DNA from: Dehalococcoidales bacterium
GTDB taxonomy: Bacteria; Chloroflexota; Dehalococcoidia; Dehalococcoidales; UBA2162
Assembly (NCBI GenBank): GCA_020343555.1
Contig: CP070800.1
Coordinates: forward strand, 1,908,894 to 1,923,184
Length of the DNA stretch: 14,291 bases
Direction of reading: 5' to 3'
Positions 7,125 to 14,291 of the stretch are shown here, one piece after another (positions within the stretch are counted from its first letter, which is position 1; every line of letters starts with the position of its first letter). A program made the translations under genes and the position numbers. Below the pieces are notes generated by a model. It was not told the DNA's origin, made no database searches, and was given only the letters and a program-made list of their open reading frames with translations.

Positions 7125-8578
7125 TATAGTCCTCCTCCTGAGCCTGCTCTTTCAGCCTGGCTAATGGCGTTAAGCAATGCTCCTGCTTTATTCATCGTTT
7201 CTTCGTACTCACGTTCCGGTTCACTGTCATAGACGATACCTCCGCCGGCCTGGGTATAGGCGGTTCCGTCCTTGACGACCATTGTCCTGATGGATATGGC
7301 CATATCCATGTCGCCGTTGAAAGAAAAATATCCGGCCGCTCCTGCGTACGGTCCTCTTTTTTCAGGTTCCACCTCGGCAATTATCTCCATCGCCCTGATC
7401 TTCGGTGCCCCGGAAACCGTTCCGGCCGGGAAGCAGGCGCGAAGGGCGTCGAAGGCACTCATATCCTTCTTCAATTCCCCCTGCACGTTGGTAACGAGGT
7501 GCATTACGTGGGAATACCGTTCAACTTCCATCAGTTCGCTGACCTCAACCGTCCCAGGTTCACTCACTCTTCCAATATCATTGCGTCCCAGGTCGACCAG
7601 CATGATATGTTCGGCGCGTTCTTTCTCGTCGGCACGAAGTTCCTTTTCAAGGGCTAAGTCTTCTTCAGGTGTTTTTCCTCTCGGTCGGGTGCCTGCCAGG
7701 GGACGTGTGGTAGCGATGCCACCTTCTGCTCTTACCAGTATTTCCGGTGAAGCACCGATGATGTGAAAATCTTTGAAGTCAAAAAAGAACATATAAGGAG
7801 ACGGATTAATCGTCCTGAGCGCCCGGTAGATATCGAAAGGCGCTGCGGTCGTTTTCTGTGAAAGACGTTGGGAGGGTACCACCTGGATTACTTCACCTTC
7901 GGTAACATACCGTATTATCTTCTCGACCACTGACTTGAACTCTTCTTTTTTGAAATTCGAAGTTGGTTTACTTTCAATGATGGATGGTGCTGAACCGTTC
8001 ATTTGCTTCGTGGTCGTAATGGGTTCGTTCAGCCTGGTTACCAGGCTGTCAATCTTGTCTACGGCTTCTGCATATGATTTTTCAACATCCCCATCCAGGT
8101 GAACGTGGCTCATCACCCTGATCTTGTGCATCACATGGTCGAACACGAGAAGAGTATCGACCATCATGAACAAGGATTCAGGTACGCCTAAAGTATCTTT
8201 TTCCGGTGATGGCAGTTCTTCGAATCGGTTTACTGCTTCATACGCCAGGTAACCGACTGCGCCGCCACAGAATTTGGGCAGGTCTCTTACCGGAGCTATC
8301 CTGAAATTACGCATTTCAGCGTCTATTTGGGGAAGCGGGTCTATCTCATCCTTACTCCAGGTCTGCAGCACTTTATAGGGATCGGTACCGATGAAGCTGT
8401 ATCGTGCCAGCCTTTCACCACCTTCAACGCTTTCCAGCAGGAAGGAATACCCTCCCCTGTTTATCTTCAGGAAAGCAGAAACTGGTGTTTCAAGATCGGC
8501 AACGATTTCGCGGTAGACCGGTACTACGTTGCCCTGCCCTTTAAGGTTTTTCACTTCTTCCAGTGTCGGGTAATACAT
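7124..8578 (-). CDS. trpE: Anthranilate synthase component I
   Basis: TrpE converts chorismate and ammonia (supplied by TrpG) to anthranilate and pyruvate, the committed step. The 484-residue protein has an N-terminal regulatory part with the tryptophan feedback motif LLES at 47-50 (in YSFLLESVEGGERLARYSFIG, shown in two overlapping parts: YSFLLES and ARYSFIG). A chorismate-binding domain follows, roughly residues 200-475, with VVPSQRL, AGTRPRGKTPEED, DLGRNDIGR, CFPAGTVSGAPKIRAMEI and the closing AGGGIVYDSEPEREYEET. The ATG at 8578 follows a strong GGAGGTGG ribosome site. It is the first gene of the operon, directly after the T-box terminator, so control should be by both charging of tRNA-Trp and feedback inhibition. 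Confidence 0.97.
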   Translation of the reverse strand: MYYPTLEEVKNLKGQGNVVPVYREIVADLETPVSAFLKINRGGYSFLLESVEGGERLARYSFIGTDPYKVLQTWSKDEIDPLPQIDAEMRNFRIAPVRDLPKFCGGAVGYLAYEAVNRFEELPSPEKDTLGVPESLFMMVDTLLVFDHVMHKIRVMSHVHLDGDVEKSYAEAVDKIDSLVTRLNEPITTTKQMNGSAPSIIESKPTSNFKKEEFKSVVEKIIRYVTEGEVIQVVPSQRLSQKTTAAPFDIYRALRTINPSPYMFFFDFKDFHIIGASPEILVRAEGGIATTRPLAGTRPRGKTPEEDLALEKELRADEKERAEHIMLVDLGRNDIGRVSEPGTVEVSELMEVERYSHVMHLVTNVQGELKKDMSAFDALRACFPAGTVSGAPKIRAMEIIAEVEPEKRGPYAGAAGYFSFNGDMDMAISIRTMVVKDGTAYTQAGGGIVYDSEPEREYEETMNKAGALLNAISQAERAGSGGGL

Positions 8579-8604
8579 TTTCCACCTCCGGAATTCCAGG
8601 TATT

Positions 8605-8636
8605 AAAAAGCCCCTCGCCTCAGGGGCGAGGGGCTT
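8605..8636 (-). terminator. Regulated terminator of the trp T-box
   Basis: A 12-bp GC-rich stem (8636-8625 with 8619-8608) has a 5-nt loop and is followed by TTTTTAATA on the minus strand. It lies 27 nt upstream of trpE and is the alternative to the antiterminator formed by the T-box sequence at 8656-8643. Confidence 0.93.
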
Positions 8637-8905
8637 ATCCTTCGCGGTGCCACCCTGGTTAACTGCAACTCTCCCGCATTATGGAGATAAAATGGAAAAT
8701 GCAATCATCTCTTTCAGGTACTGTCCCGGTTTTACGGGCTAATACCCTGGGTTTTGTTAACGGTACCCTTTCCGTCAAAGCCTACTCGCTAGATACTTTC
8801 GGTTTGCGGCTCCCGAGTCCATTCAACCCCTGCGTCCGGTACCGGCTCACACCTTACCCGGCTCTCTGAACCTCGCCCGGGGCATACTAGTCTCGATCAA
8901 TGCCT
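8605..8905 (-). promoter_or_regulatory. T-box riboswitch, tryptophan-specific (trp operon leader)
   Basis: Read leftward, the leader shows the T-box landmarks in order: the stem I base near GAGACTAGTA (8894-8885), the AG-box AGAGAG (8867-8862), a GGTG loop segment (8853-8850), and a specifier region GAATGGAC whose TGG codon at 8821-8819 specifies Trp. A stem II region with GAGTAGGC follows, then the conserved T-box AGGGTGGCACCGCG (8656-8643) and a terminator (8636-8605). The TGGC of the T-box would pair with a GCCA tRNA 3' end, matching the G73 discriminator usual for bacterial tRNA-Trp. Uncharged tRNA-Trp should stabilise the antiterminator and let transcription enter trpE. Confidence 0.93.
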
Positions 8906-8935
8906 TTAGGTTTATTCACTTGTTAAGTAACATTT

Positions 8936-8964
8936 AGTATAAGATGGATGTCGATATCTGTCAA
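8936..8964 (-). promoter_or_regulatory. Promoter of the trp operon
   Basis: Minus strand TTGACA (8964-8959), a 17-nt spacer and TATACT (8941-8936). This is an almost consensus sigma-70-type promoter, placed so that the transcript starts about 30 nt before the T-box stem I. No trp-repressor-like operator is recognised overlapping it, which fits control by the T-box alone. Confidence 0.8.
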
Positions 8965-9018
8965 GAGCCCAAAAGAATGATTCTGATCATAAAAACACTT
9001 CCACATGCAAATCACTCC

Positions 9019-9048
9019 TTGATATATTTTTCAACAAACCTATACAAT
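9019..9048 (+). promoter_or_regulatory. Promoter of the cupin-phosphotriesterase gene set
   Basis: TTGATA (9019-9024) is followed by TATACA (9041-9046, spacer 16) or TACAAT (9043-9048, spacer 18). Initiation near 9053-9056 would exclude the ATG at 9047 as a start and supports translation from about 9080. It is divergent from the trp promoter, with 54 bp between the two -35 boxes. Confidence 0.55.
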
Positions 9049-9079
9049 GAGACCACGAATTCCAGAAAGGATTGTGTTG

Positions 9080-9535
9080 ATGTCAGAGAAAAAATACTCC
9101 AGGTGTATATTACCGGCACCCATAATGATGGTCCCTCCGGAAGATGGAGCGAATTCAGACGGATATAAATGGCCTTCGGTATTTGCCCACAAAGGAGAAC
9201 TGAATGCCAACCACACCCTCGGATTCCACTATATGACCGAACCGTACGAGGATGTGTACCCGCATACTCACGAAGGCAGCGAGATATTGGTTTTCGTAGG
9301 AGGAAATCCTGAGGATATCAACGATTTCGATGCCGAGATCGAGATAGTGCTGGGTGAAGAGGGAGAGGTCCATACCATTACCACTCCTTCAACTGTTTCT
9401 ATCCCCGGTGGTCTTGTACACGGCCCTCTGAGGTTTAAGAGAGTAACCAAACCGGTATTCTTTCTCGAGGTAACGCTTGTTCCCGAAGGTTTCTACGATA
9501 TCACTCCCGAAGGACAGTACGAAATCCAGTCCTGA
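9080..9535 (+). CDS. Cupin-domain protein, small single-domain
   Basis: The protein has 151 residues if started at ATG 9080, preceded by an AAAGGA site at 9065-9070. GTG 9074 is possible; ATG 9047 lacks a ribosome site and lies at or before the predicted transcript start. The cupin metal motif is clear: H62, H64 and E68 in YPHTHEGSEILVFVGG, then the second-motif His114 in IPGGLVHGPLRF. A single divalent metal in a small beta barrel is expected. There is no signal peptide or membrane segment. I cannot name a substrate; the family covers isomerases, dioxygenases, decarboxylases and sensors. It is the first gene before two phosphotriesterase-family genes, so a role in the same degradative pathway is likely but inferred. 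Confidence 0.85.
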   Translation: MSEKKYSRCILPAPIMMVPPEDGANSDGYKWPSVFAHKGELNANHTLGFHYMTEPYEDVYPHTHEGSEILVFVGGNPEDINDFDAEIEIVLGEEGEVHTITTPSTVSIPGGLVHGPLRFKRVTKPVFFLEVTLVPEGFYDITPEGQYEIQS

Positions 9536-9636
9536 TTTTATATAAACCAGACATACCAGGTGAAAGACGCTTTTTAATACCTTGACCTGCTTCTCGGAAA
9601 ATGGCGGTAATATTTTGATACGGAGGTACGGTTTTG

Positions 9637-10692
9637 ATGGATATTGAGCTTACGGGGAAAGTCCAGACCGTTCTCGGACCGATTAATCCTGAAGATATGG
9701 GGATTACGCTGTATCACGAGCACTTACTTACCAGCCTGGCAGCGTGGTACGAAGAACCGGCAGAAGCCTGTGAGAAAGGATTAGCACGACAACCCGTTTC
9801 CACGGAAAATCTCTGGTGGGTGCGCGCTCATAGACCGAATAACCTGGATAATGCTCAGCTTGCCGATGTACAGACAGCTATCGATGAAGCAATGCAGTTC
9901 GAACTGAACGGGGGCAATACCATTGCGGAAGTCAGCAGTATAGGACTTGCCCGTGATCCGTTGGGTCTTAAGCGTATTGCCCTGGCTACCGGTCTCAATA
10001 TAATCATGGGATCCGGTTATTACATCGGGGCGTCACATCCTCCCGAGCTGGAAAAGATGATCGAGGATGAAATAGCGGAAGGTATCATCAAGGATATAAC
10101 GATCGGAGTCGGAGATACTGGTGTGAAAGCCGGTATCATAGGCGAGATCGGTTGCTCGAGACCATTACAGGAAGGTGAAAAGAAGGTATTGCGTGCTTCT
10201 GCAAAGGCGCAAAGGCGAACGGGTGCTCCATTGATGATACACCCGGCTTTCGATGATGAAATATCGTTGGGGATTGTCGATATACTCGGTGAAGCAGGTG
10301 CCGACCTTAGTCACACCGTGATATGCCATGTCAATGTTTATGCCTTCAAGCCGGAAACGTTACGGAAAATAGCCGATTCCGGTTGTTATCTCGGCTTTGA
10401 AAGCTTTGGCAACCTGGGATATCCTCACCTGTTGCAGGGGCGACTTCTCGAACACAGGTGTGACCTTGATTATCTCGATACCATCGCTGATCTAATTGAT
10501 GATGGTTACCTTGAAAAAATACTCATTGCTCATGATGTCTGCTTCAAGGATTTCCTGACGATATATGGAGGAAATGGATACGCTCATATTCTCCGTAACA
10601 CACTACCGGTCATGAGGATAAGAGGCTTTACAGAGGAGCAGATTCGGATACTTATGGTGAAAAACCCGGAACGTTATATGCAGTTTTTATAG
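9637..10692 (+). CDS. Phosphotriesterase-family metal-dependent hydrolase, copy 1
   Basis: This is a 351-residue amidohydrolase-superfamily TIM barrel of the phosphotriesterase/Php group. Numbered from ATG 9637, the binuclear metal ligands are H27 and H29 (YHEHL), the bridging E170 (AGIIGEIG), H202 (MIHPAF), H231 (ICHVN) and D300 (IAHD). A Glu bridge instead of carboxylated Lys is as in E. coli Php. A TTG at 9634 has better spacing to the CGGAGGT ribosome site (9621-9627), so the start is uncertain by one codon. Family members hydrolyse lactones, phosphotriesters or related esters; the natural substrate here is unknown, and homology does not imply organophosphate activity. It is cytoplasmic, with no signal peptide. 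It lies 101 bp after the cupin gene and 28 bp before its paralogue. Confidence 0.9.
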   Translation: MDIELTGKVQTVLGPINPEDMGITLYHEHLLTSLAAWYEEPAEACEKGLARQPVSTENLWWVRAHRPNNLDNAQLADVQTAIDEAMQFELNGGNTIAEVSSIGLARDPLGLKRIALATGLNIIMGSGYYIGASHPPELEKMIEDEIAEGIIKDITIGVGDTGVKAGIIGEIGCSRPLQEGEKKVLRASAKAQRRTGAPLMIHPAFDDEISLGIVDILGEAGADLSHTVICHVNVYAFKPETLRKIADSGCYLGFESFGNLGYPHLLQGRLLEHRCDLDYLDTIADLIDDGYLEKILIAHDVCFKDFLTIYGGNGYAHILRNTLPVMRIRGFTEEQIRILMVKNPERYMQFL

Positions 10693-10720
10693 CCGGACGT
10701 TAAAAGGAGATACCAGGATA

Positions 10721-11791
10721 ATGAATAACACTGACCTAACGGGAAAGTCACAAACAGTACTGGGAACCATCGAGGGAGAAGGGCTCGGCATTACTTCCAG
10801 CCATGAACATATCATCTGGGATATGTCGGATTACTTCGAAGAACCGGAATCAGCCAGTGATAAAGAACTGGCCCGACAGTCGGTAAGTATGGAGAATCTC
10901 CATCTTATTCGCGCCAGACCCCATATCAACATAGACAATATGGTCCAGACCAGCGAGGAAGTCGCTGTTAGAGAATTGATGGATTATAAATACGCTGGCG
11001 GAAGTACAATCGTTGAACTCAGCCAGAACGGGCTGGCACGGGATCCGATGGCGTTAGCGCGCATAGCCAGGGCTACCGGTCTGAATATCATAATGGGAAG
11101 CGGTTACTACGTGGGACTGTCTCATCCGGCAGATATGGACGAAAAAACCGAAGAAGGTATTGCCGATGAGATAGTAAAGGATATTATAGACGGAGTCGGT
11201 GATACCGGTGTCAAGTCCGGTATAATCGGCGAAATCGGATGTTCTTTACCCTTAACGAACAATGAGAGGAAGGTACTCCGGGCCTGTGCTGCCGCTCAAC
11301 AGCGTACCGGGGCGGCGATAAATATACATCCGAGCATAGATGATGACGCAATGCTGGAAAACATCGCCGTACTGAAAGATGCCGGTGCCGATTTAAGTCG
11401 TGTTGCCATCAGCCACATTGATGGTTTCGGGTACAGTCTTGACACCCGTCTGAAGGTACTGGAAGAAGGATGCTATGTCGAATACGACGGTTTCGGACAG
11501 GCACTATTTCACTTTTTCTATATGGGACGCATAGCCAATGCAATGAGTGATATACAGAAGATTACCGACATTATGGAACTTATCGAAAGAGGATATTTAC
11601 ACCAGATCCTGCTGGCTCAGGATTTCTGCTTCAAGTGCTGCCTGGCGACCTATGGCGGTTATGGTTACGCTCATATAATCAGAAATCTCATTCCCTTTAT
11701 GAAAGCACAAGGAATGACCGAAGATCAAATACACACCCTCCTCGTGGACAATCCAAGGAGACTGCTTGAGTTTGTGCCTGTGAAAAAGTAA
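10721..11791 (+). CDS. Phosphotriesterase-family metal-dependent hydrolase, copy 2
   Basis: This 356-residue paralogue aligns with the preceding gene almost without gaps, about half identical by eye. Shared blocks include LTGK-QTVLG, ATGLNIIMGSGYY, VGDTGVK-GIIGEIGCS and GYAHI-RN. All metal ligands are kept: H28, H30, E171, H203, H232 and D301. The residue before the Asp ligand is Gln300 here (LLAQD) against His in copy 1 (LIAHD), and the segments after HEH and around 255-275 differ. The two may therefore form different substrate pockets or work as a heteromer. The ribosome site AAAGGAG lies somewhat far from ATG 10721. The arrangement suggests tandem duplication and divergence. No strong terminator is seen after its stop. 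Confidence 0.9.
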   Translation: MNNTDLTGKSQTVLGTIEGEGLGITSSHEHIIWDMSDYFEEPESASDKELARQSVSMENLHLIRARPHINIDNMVQTSEEVAVRELMDYKYAGGSTIVELSQNGLARDPMALARIARATGLNIIMGSGYYVGLSHPADMDEKTEEGIADEIVKDIIDGVGDTGVKSGIIGEIGCSLPLTNNERKVLRACAAAQQRTGAAINIHPSIDDDAMLENIAVLKDAGADLSRVAISHIDGFGYSLDTRLKVLEEGCYVEYDGFGQALFHFFYMGRIANAMSDIQKITDIMELIERGYLHQILLAQDFCFKCCLATYGGYGYAHIIRNLIPFMKAQGMTEDQIHTLLVDNPRRLLEFVPVKK

Positions 11792-11939
11792 ATTGAAATC
11801 TTTTGATTTCTCAGTGGTAATCTAGACGGTATTTATGACTTTTACGCCAGGATAGAATTATCAACGGACGAAAACAAGGAAAAACCCAACCGTCCAATCA
11901 ACAACAGCGTGTAAACCTACTCCGCTATTTTACTCATAT

Positions 11940-14291
11940 CTAACACCCCTGCGTACTTCTGTAAATGATATCGTCCTGAATTTCCGGTGACAGCATTACA
12001 AAATAAGCGCTGAATCCACCTACCCGTACTACCAGGTCTCTGTGTTTTTCAGGATTTAATTTTGCATCGAGTAATTCTTCGGTATCTACCAGATTAAACT
12101 GGATGTGCTGCCCACCGTTTTTGAAGAAGGTTTGAGTAAGATCAGCCAGTTTTTCCCGGCTTTCCGGACTTTGCATCACGGTTCCGGAGAATTTCTGGTT
12201 AAGGCAGGAAGCGTATGATTCCTTAAATCCTGCTTTGAGAACCGATCTCATCACTCCGGTAGGTCCGAGTTTATCCATACCCCGCATCGGTGACATTGAG
12301 CCGTCATTCAGGGGTTCCCTTGATTTACGCCCGTTTGCCAACGCGCCGACACCCAGACCTCCGAAGAAGTGCCAGGAAAGACCTTCGCGGGAGATCTTGC
12401 ACGGTACGTCGAACGGATTAGTGTAGGACATAATTACACTTCCAGAGAAGATACCGACGTCTCGTACCATCAAATCAGCTTCATCGATATCATTACCATA
12501 CTTGGGTGCCACCAGGCACATCTGCCGTATTTCTTCACCTCGCTGACCGGCGAAGTTGGAATCCAGTGCTTGTAATAATTCGTCCATGGTTAGCTTTTTT
12601 TCTTCGTAGACCAGTTTATTAATTGCGGTCAGCGAGTCTGCCGTATCTACGATAGCCCGGTCGCTGATGCCGTAACTATGGTCTGAATCGGTAATTAATA
12701 TATCACGGCCTTTTTCCATGCAATTCGGTCCGGCAACGACTGAGTTAAATGGAAATCGTAGGTATAATGGCTCGATACTCTGGGCAAGAGTACCCAGCCA
12801 CATTACACGATTAATTATATATTGACATTGTTTCTTGAATGCTTCATATAATTCTTCGAAGGTTTGAAATTCTCGTGGATTACCGACATCTATTCCTACT
12901 TTCTTACCGGTGATCTGCGATACACCATGGTGAAGAGTAATGTCCAGCATAAGCGCTATATTAACTGCTCCCTTACCTTCACTGCCGTTGTGGTCGATCT
13001 TCGTAGGCAGAACAGGAGTAACGCAGCCCTGGCCGTACCAGTTTCTTGCTTCCTCGACAGGTGTTCCATCATTAAGAAAACACTCGACTACGTGGTCGCT
13101 ATTTTCAAAGAGAGGAATGCCGCCCTTTGTCTTATAGTTAGTTTCCAGGGCTTTCAGAAGCAAACGGCGTGGTGTTTGGTTGTGCCAGTTAATCAGGACA
13201 GTGGGAGATGACATCTTTATCAAACCAATCAAATGAAGGATCAGATAACTCAAGGCATTGGTGGCATCTTTACCTTCGGTATCCACTCCGCCAAGATTGA
13301 TGCTGTTGATATTGTAACTGAACTGGTGTGTTTCCTCCTGGGTTTCACCGGATGGTGCTACCACTTTCATCCCCCAGAGTATCAAGGCACTTCCCAGTAG
13401 ATCCGCAGCCCTATCCAAGGTTAGGAATCCTTCTTTCACGTCATTTTCAAAAAATGGATTCAGGTACTGGTCCAGCCTGCCAGCCAGTAGAGGATACATC
13501 GCTTCCAGCCCTCTGCCAACCATAATGAAGTTCATTAACTGGAGAGCTTCGTGGAATGTCCGAGCCGGATATTCCGGTACCCGTTCACAAATTTCAACGA
13601 TTTCGTGAAGTTCATTTTTTCTTTCAACATCAGGTTCATTGTCAGCTTTCTGTCGTGCCAGTTCTGCGTACCTTCGAGCATATTGAATCATCGCCTGGCA
13701 AACTATAATTGCTGACTCCCAGAAATAGAACTTGTTTATATCAGTCTCTTTCATCTCTTTGAAGCGCTGGATACCGTCTTCAGCTTCTTCGATCAGACTA
13801 CGCATACCCTTTGACAGAAGTTTCTCCCACATACCTCTGCCGGTAATACCCGGGAAGTAGCCGGAGTCGGGAGTGGGATCGGCACCTTTCGCATCGGTAA
13901 TATCCTTAGCCCAGGTTCCCACAATAGACTGCCATTCCGTTTTCACATGGTCGGGCGCCGTTTTCCCGGCAAAGAAACGGGAACATTCCCTTAGTATGTC
14001 TTTTTCTTCTTTGGATTTAATGCCAAGTAGTATCATCCCGCGGCTGAGACTATCACCTTCATCCCAGATACCCGGAATCGAGTCTCCGGTTTCATCAACG
14101 AAAATCGGCGCTCCGATGAGATGTTCGGTTTCTCTGCCTACAATGATGTCGAAATCATGGATCTCTATTGGAACGCCTTCCATGACTTTCTTGAACATTT
14201 TGGCACGACGGATCTCAATATCTTCACCTTCCGACTCTTTCCAGGATTCCATTGTCAGTTTGATCCGGTCAACGGATATCACTCTTGGGGC
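11940..14291 (-). CDS. Glycyl radical enzyme (PFL2/dehydratase-like), N-terminus beyond window
   Basis: A reading frame of at least 783 codons ends at TAG 11942-11940 and is still open at 14291. A GTG at 14282 is in frame, but homologous N-terminal sequence (PRVISVDRIKLTMESW) continues upstream, so the true start is probably outside. Numbered from that GTG, the active-site Cys is C420 in YGQGCVTPVLP and the radical-bearing glycine is G756 in RVGGFSAYF, followed by a short C-terminal tail. PARTFHEALQLMNF (239-252), NGRKSREPLNDGSMSPMRG (650-668) and GGQHIQFNLVD (723-733) are typical of the PFL2 group. The enzyme needs a radical-SAM activase and anaerobic conditions. Thr422 replaces the Glu of the GCVEP motif seen in glycerol/choline/aryl-decarboxylase relatives, so the reaction is unknown. 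It is convergent with the hydrolase genes. Confidence 0.92.
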   Translation of the reverse strand, partial: APRVISVDRIKLTMESWKESEGEDIEIRRAKMFKKVMEGVPIEIHDFDIIVGRETEHLIGAPIFVDETGDSIPGIWDEGDSLSRGMILLGIKSKEEKDILRECSRFFAGKTAPDHVKTEWQSIVGTWAKDITDAKGADPTPDSGYFPGITGRGMWEKLLSKGMRSLIEEAEDGIQRFKEMKETDINKFYFWESAIIVCQAMIQYARRYAELARQKADNEPDVERKNELHEIVEICERVPEYPARTFHEALQLMNFIMVGRGLEAMYPLLAGRLDQYLNPFFENDVKEGFLTLDRAADLLGSALILWGMKVVAPSGETQEETHQFSYNINSINLGGVDTEGKDATNALSYLILHLIGLIKMSSPTVLINWHNQTPRRLLLKALETNYKTKGGIPLFENSDHVVECFLNDGTPVEEARNWYGQGCVTPVLPTKIDHNGSEGKGAVNIALMLDITLHHGVSQITGKKVGIDVGNPREFQTFEELYEAFKKQCQYIINRVMWLGTLAQSIEPLYLRFPFNSVVAGPNCMEKGRDILITDSDHSYGISDRAIVDTADSLTAINKLVYEEKKLTMDELLQALDSNFAGQRGEEIRQMCLVAPKYGNDIDEADLMVRDVGIFSGSVIMSYTNPFDVPCKISREGLSWHFFGGLGVGALANGRKSREPLNDGSMSPMRGMDKLGPTGVMRSVLKAGFKESYASCLNQKFSGTVMQSPESREKLADLTQTFFKNGGQHIQFNLVDTEELLDAKLNPEKHRDLVVRVGGFSAYFVMLSPEIQDDIIYRSTQGC

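Noticed and set aside
7272..7766. 164-codon open frame on the plus strand opposite trpE
   Set aside because: It is a low-complexity, serine-rich shadow of a well-supported conserved gene, with no ribosome site. The same applies to other long plus-strand frames opposite trpB, trpD, trpS and the glycyl radical gene.
9047..9079. Upstream ATG for the cupin protein
   Set aside because: It has no ribosome site and falls within the -10 region or before the expected transcript start; ATG 9080 fits better.
9582..9613. Possible promoter for the first phosphotriesterase gene (TTGACC and TAATAT)
   Set aside because: The spacer is about 20 nt, too long for a convincing sigma-70 promoter; read-through from the cupin promoter is simpler.
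11792..11939. Terminator candidates in the 148-bp gap between the convergent second hydrolase and the glycyl radical gene
   Set aside because: The only clear hairpin (GAAATC-TTTT-GATTTC, 11795-11810) is short, A/T-rich and lacks a following T tract. GGACG/CGTCC on the other strand is only 5 bp with a large loop. I see no supported feature in the gap.
1..14291. tRNA, rRNA, CRISPR or transposase genes
   Set aside because: None was recognised on either strand when reading through. The direct and inverted repeats seen are limited to those listed.

Overview
The window looks like chromosomal DNA from an anaerobic, moderate-GC bacterium. A Dehalococcoidia-like member of the Chloroflexota is my best guess. 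The guess rests on a DUF5679-type mini zinc ribbon, a CetZ/tubulin-like GTPase gene, a T-box-controlled trp operon, an oxygen-sensitive glycyl radical enzyme, and a tryptophanyl-tRNA synthetase with an apparent Fe-S cysteine quartet. This is inference from gene content; no rRNA or other phylogenetic marker is present.

Left edge (1-965): the 5' part of a tubulin/FtsZ-superfamily gene runs leftward off the window. It is divergent from a 46-residue zinc-ribbon gene (769-909). Each has a good sigma-70-type promoter. A 12-bp-stem hairpin at 935-964 separates the small gene from the convergent end of the trp operon.

Centre (998-8964): a complete leftward tryptophan operon in the order trpE-trpG-trpD-trpC-trpF-trpS-trpB-trpA. 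It is read from a TTGACA-N17-TATACT promoter (8936-8964) through a roughly 340-nt leader holding a T-box riboswitch. The T-box has a UGG (Trp) specifier at 8819-8821, the conserved T-box sequence at 8643-8656 and a strong terminator at 8608-8636. Most junctions are translationally coupled: TAATG at trpE/trpG and trpB/trpA, ATGA at trpC/trpF and trpF/trpS, and an 11-bp overlap with a TTG start at trpS/trpB. The exception is trpG/trpD, where a 90-bp MITE-like palindromic element (6458-6547) sits in a 141-bp gap. Uncharged tRNA-Trp should therefore induce both the pathway and the enzyme that charges the tRNA.

Right part (9019-14291): an accessory catabolic-looking locus. A cupin gene (9080-9535) and two tandem phosphotriesterase-family metal hydrolases (9637-10692, 10721-11791) run rightward from a promoter divergent to the trp promoter. 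They meet a convergent glycyl radical enzyme (11940 to beyond 14291). That enzyme has an intact Gly-radical loop and active-site Cys, but Thr replaces the Glu usual after the catalytic Cys-Val in dehydratase and decarboxylase relatives. Its substrate cannot be named, and no activase is visible in the window. No tRNA, rRNA, CRISPR array or transposase gene was seen.
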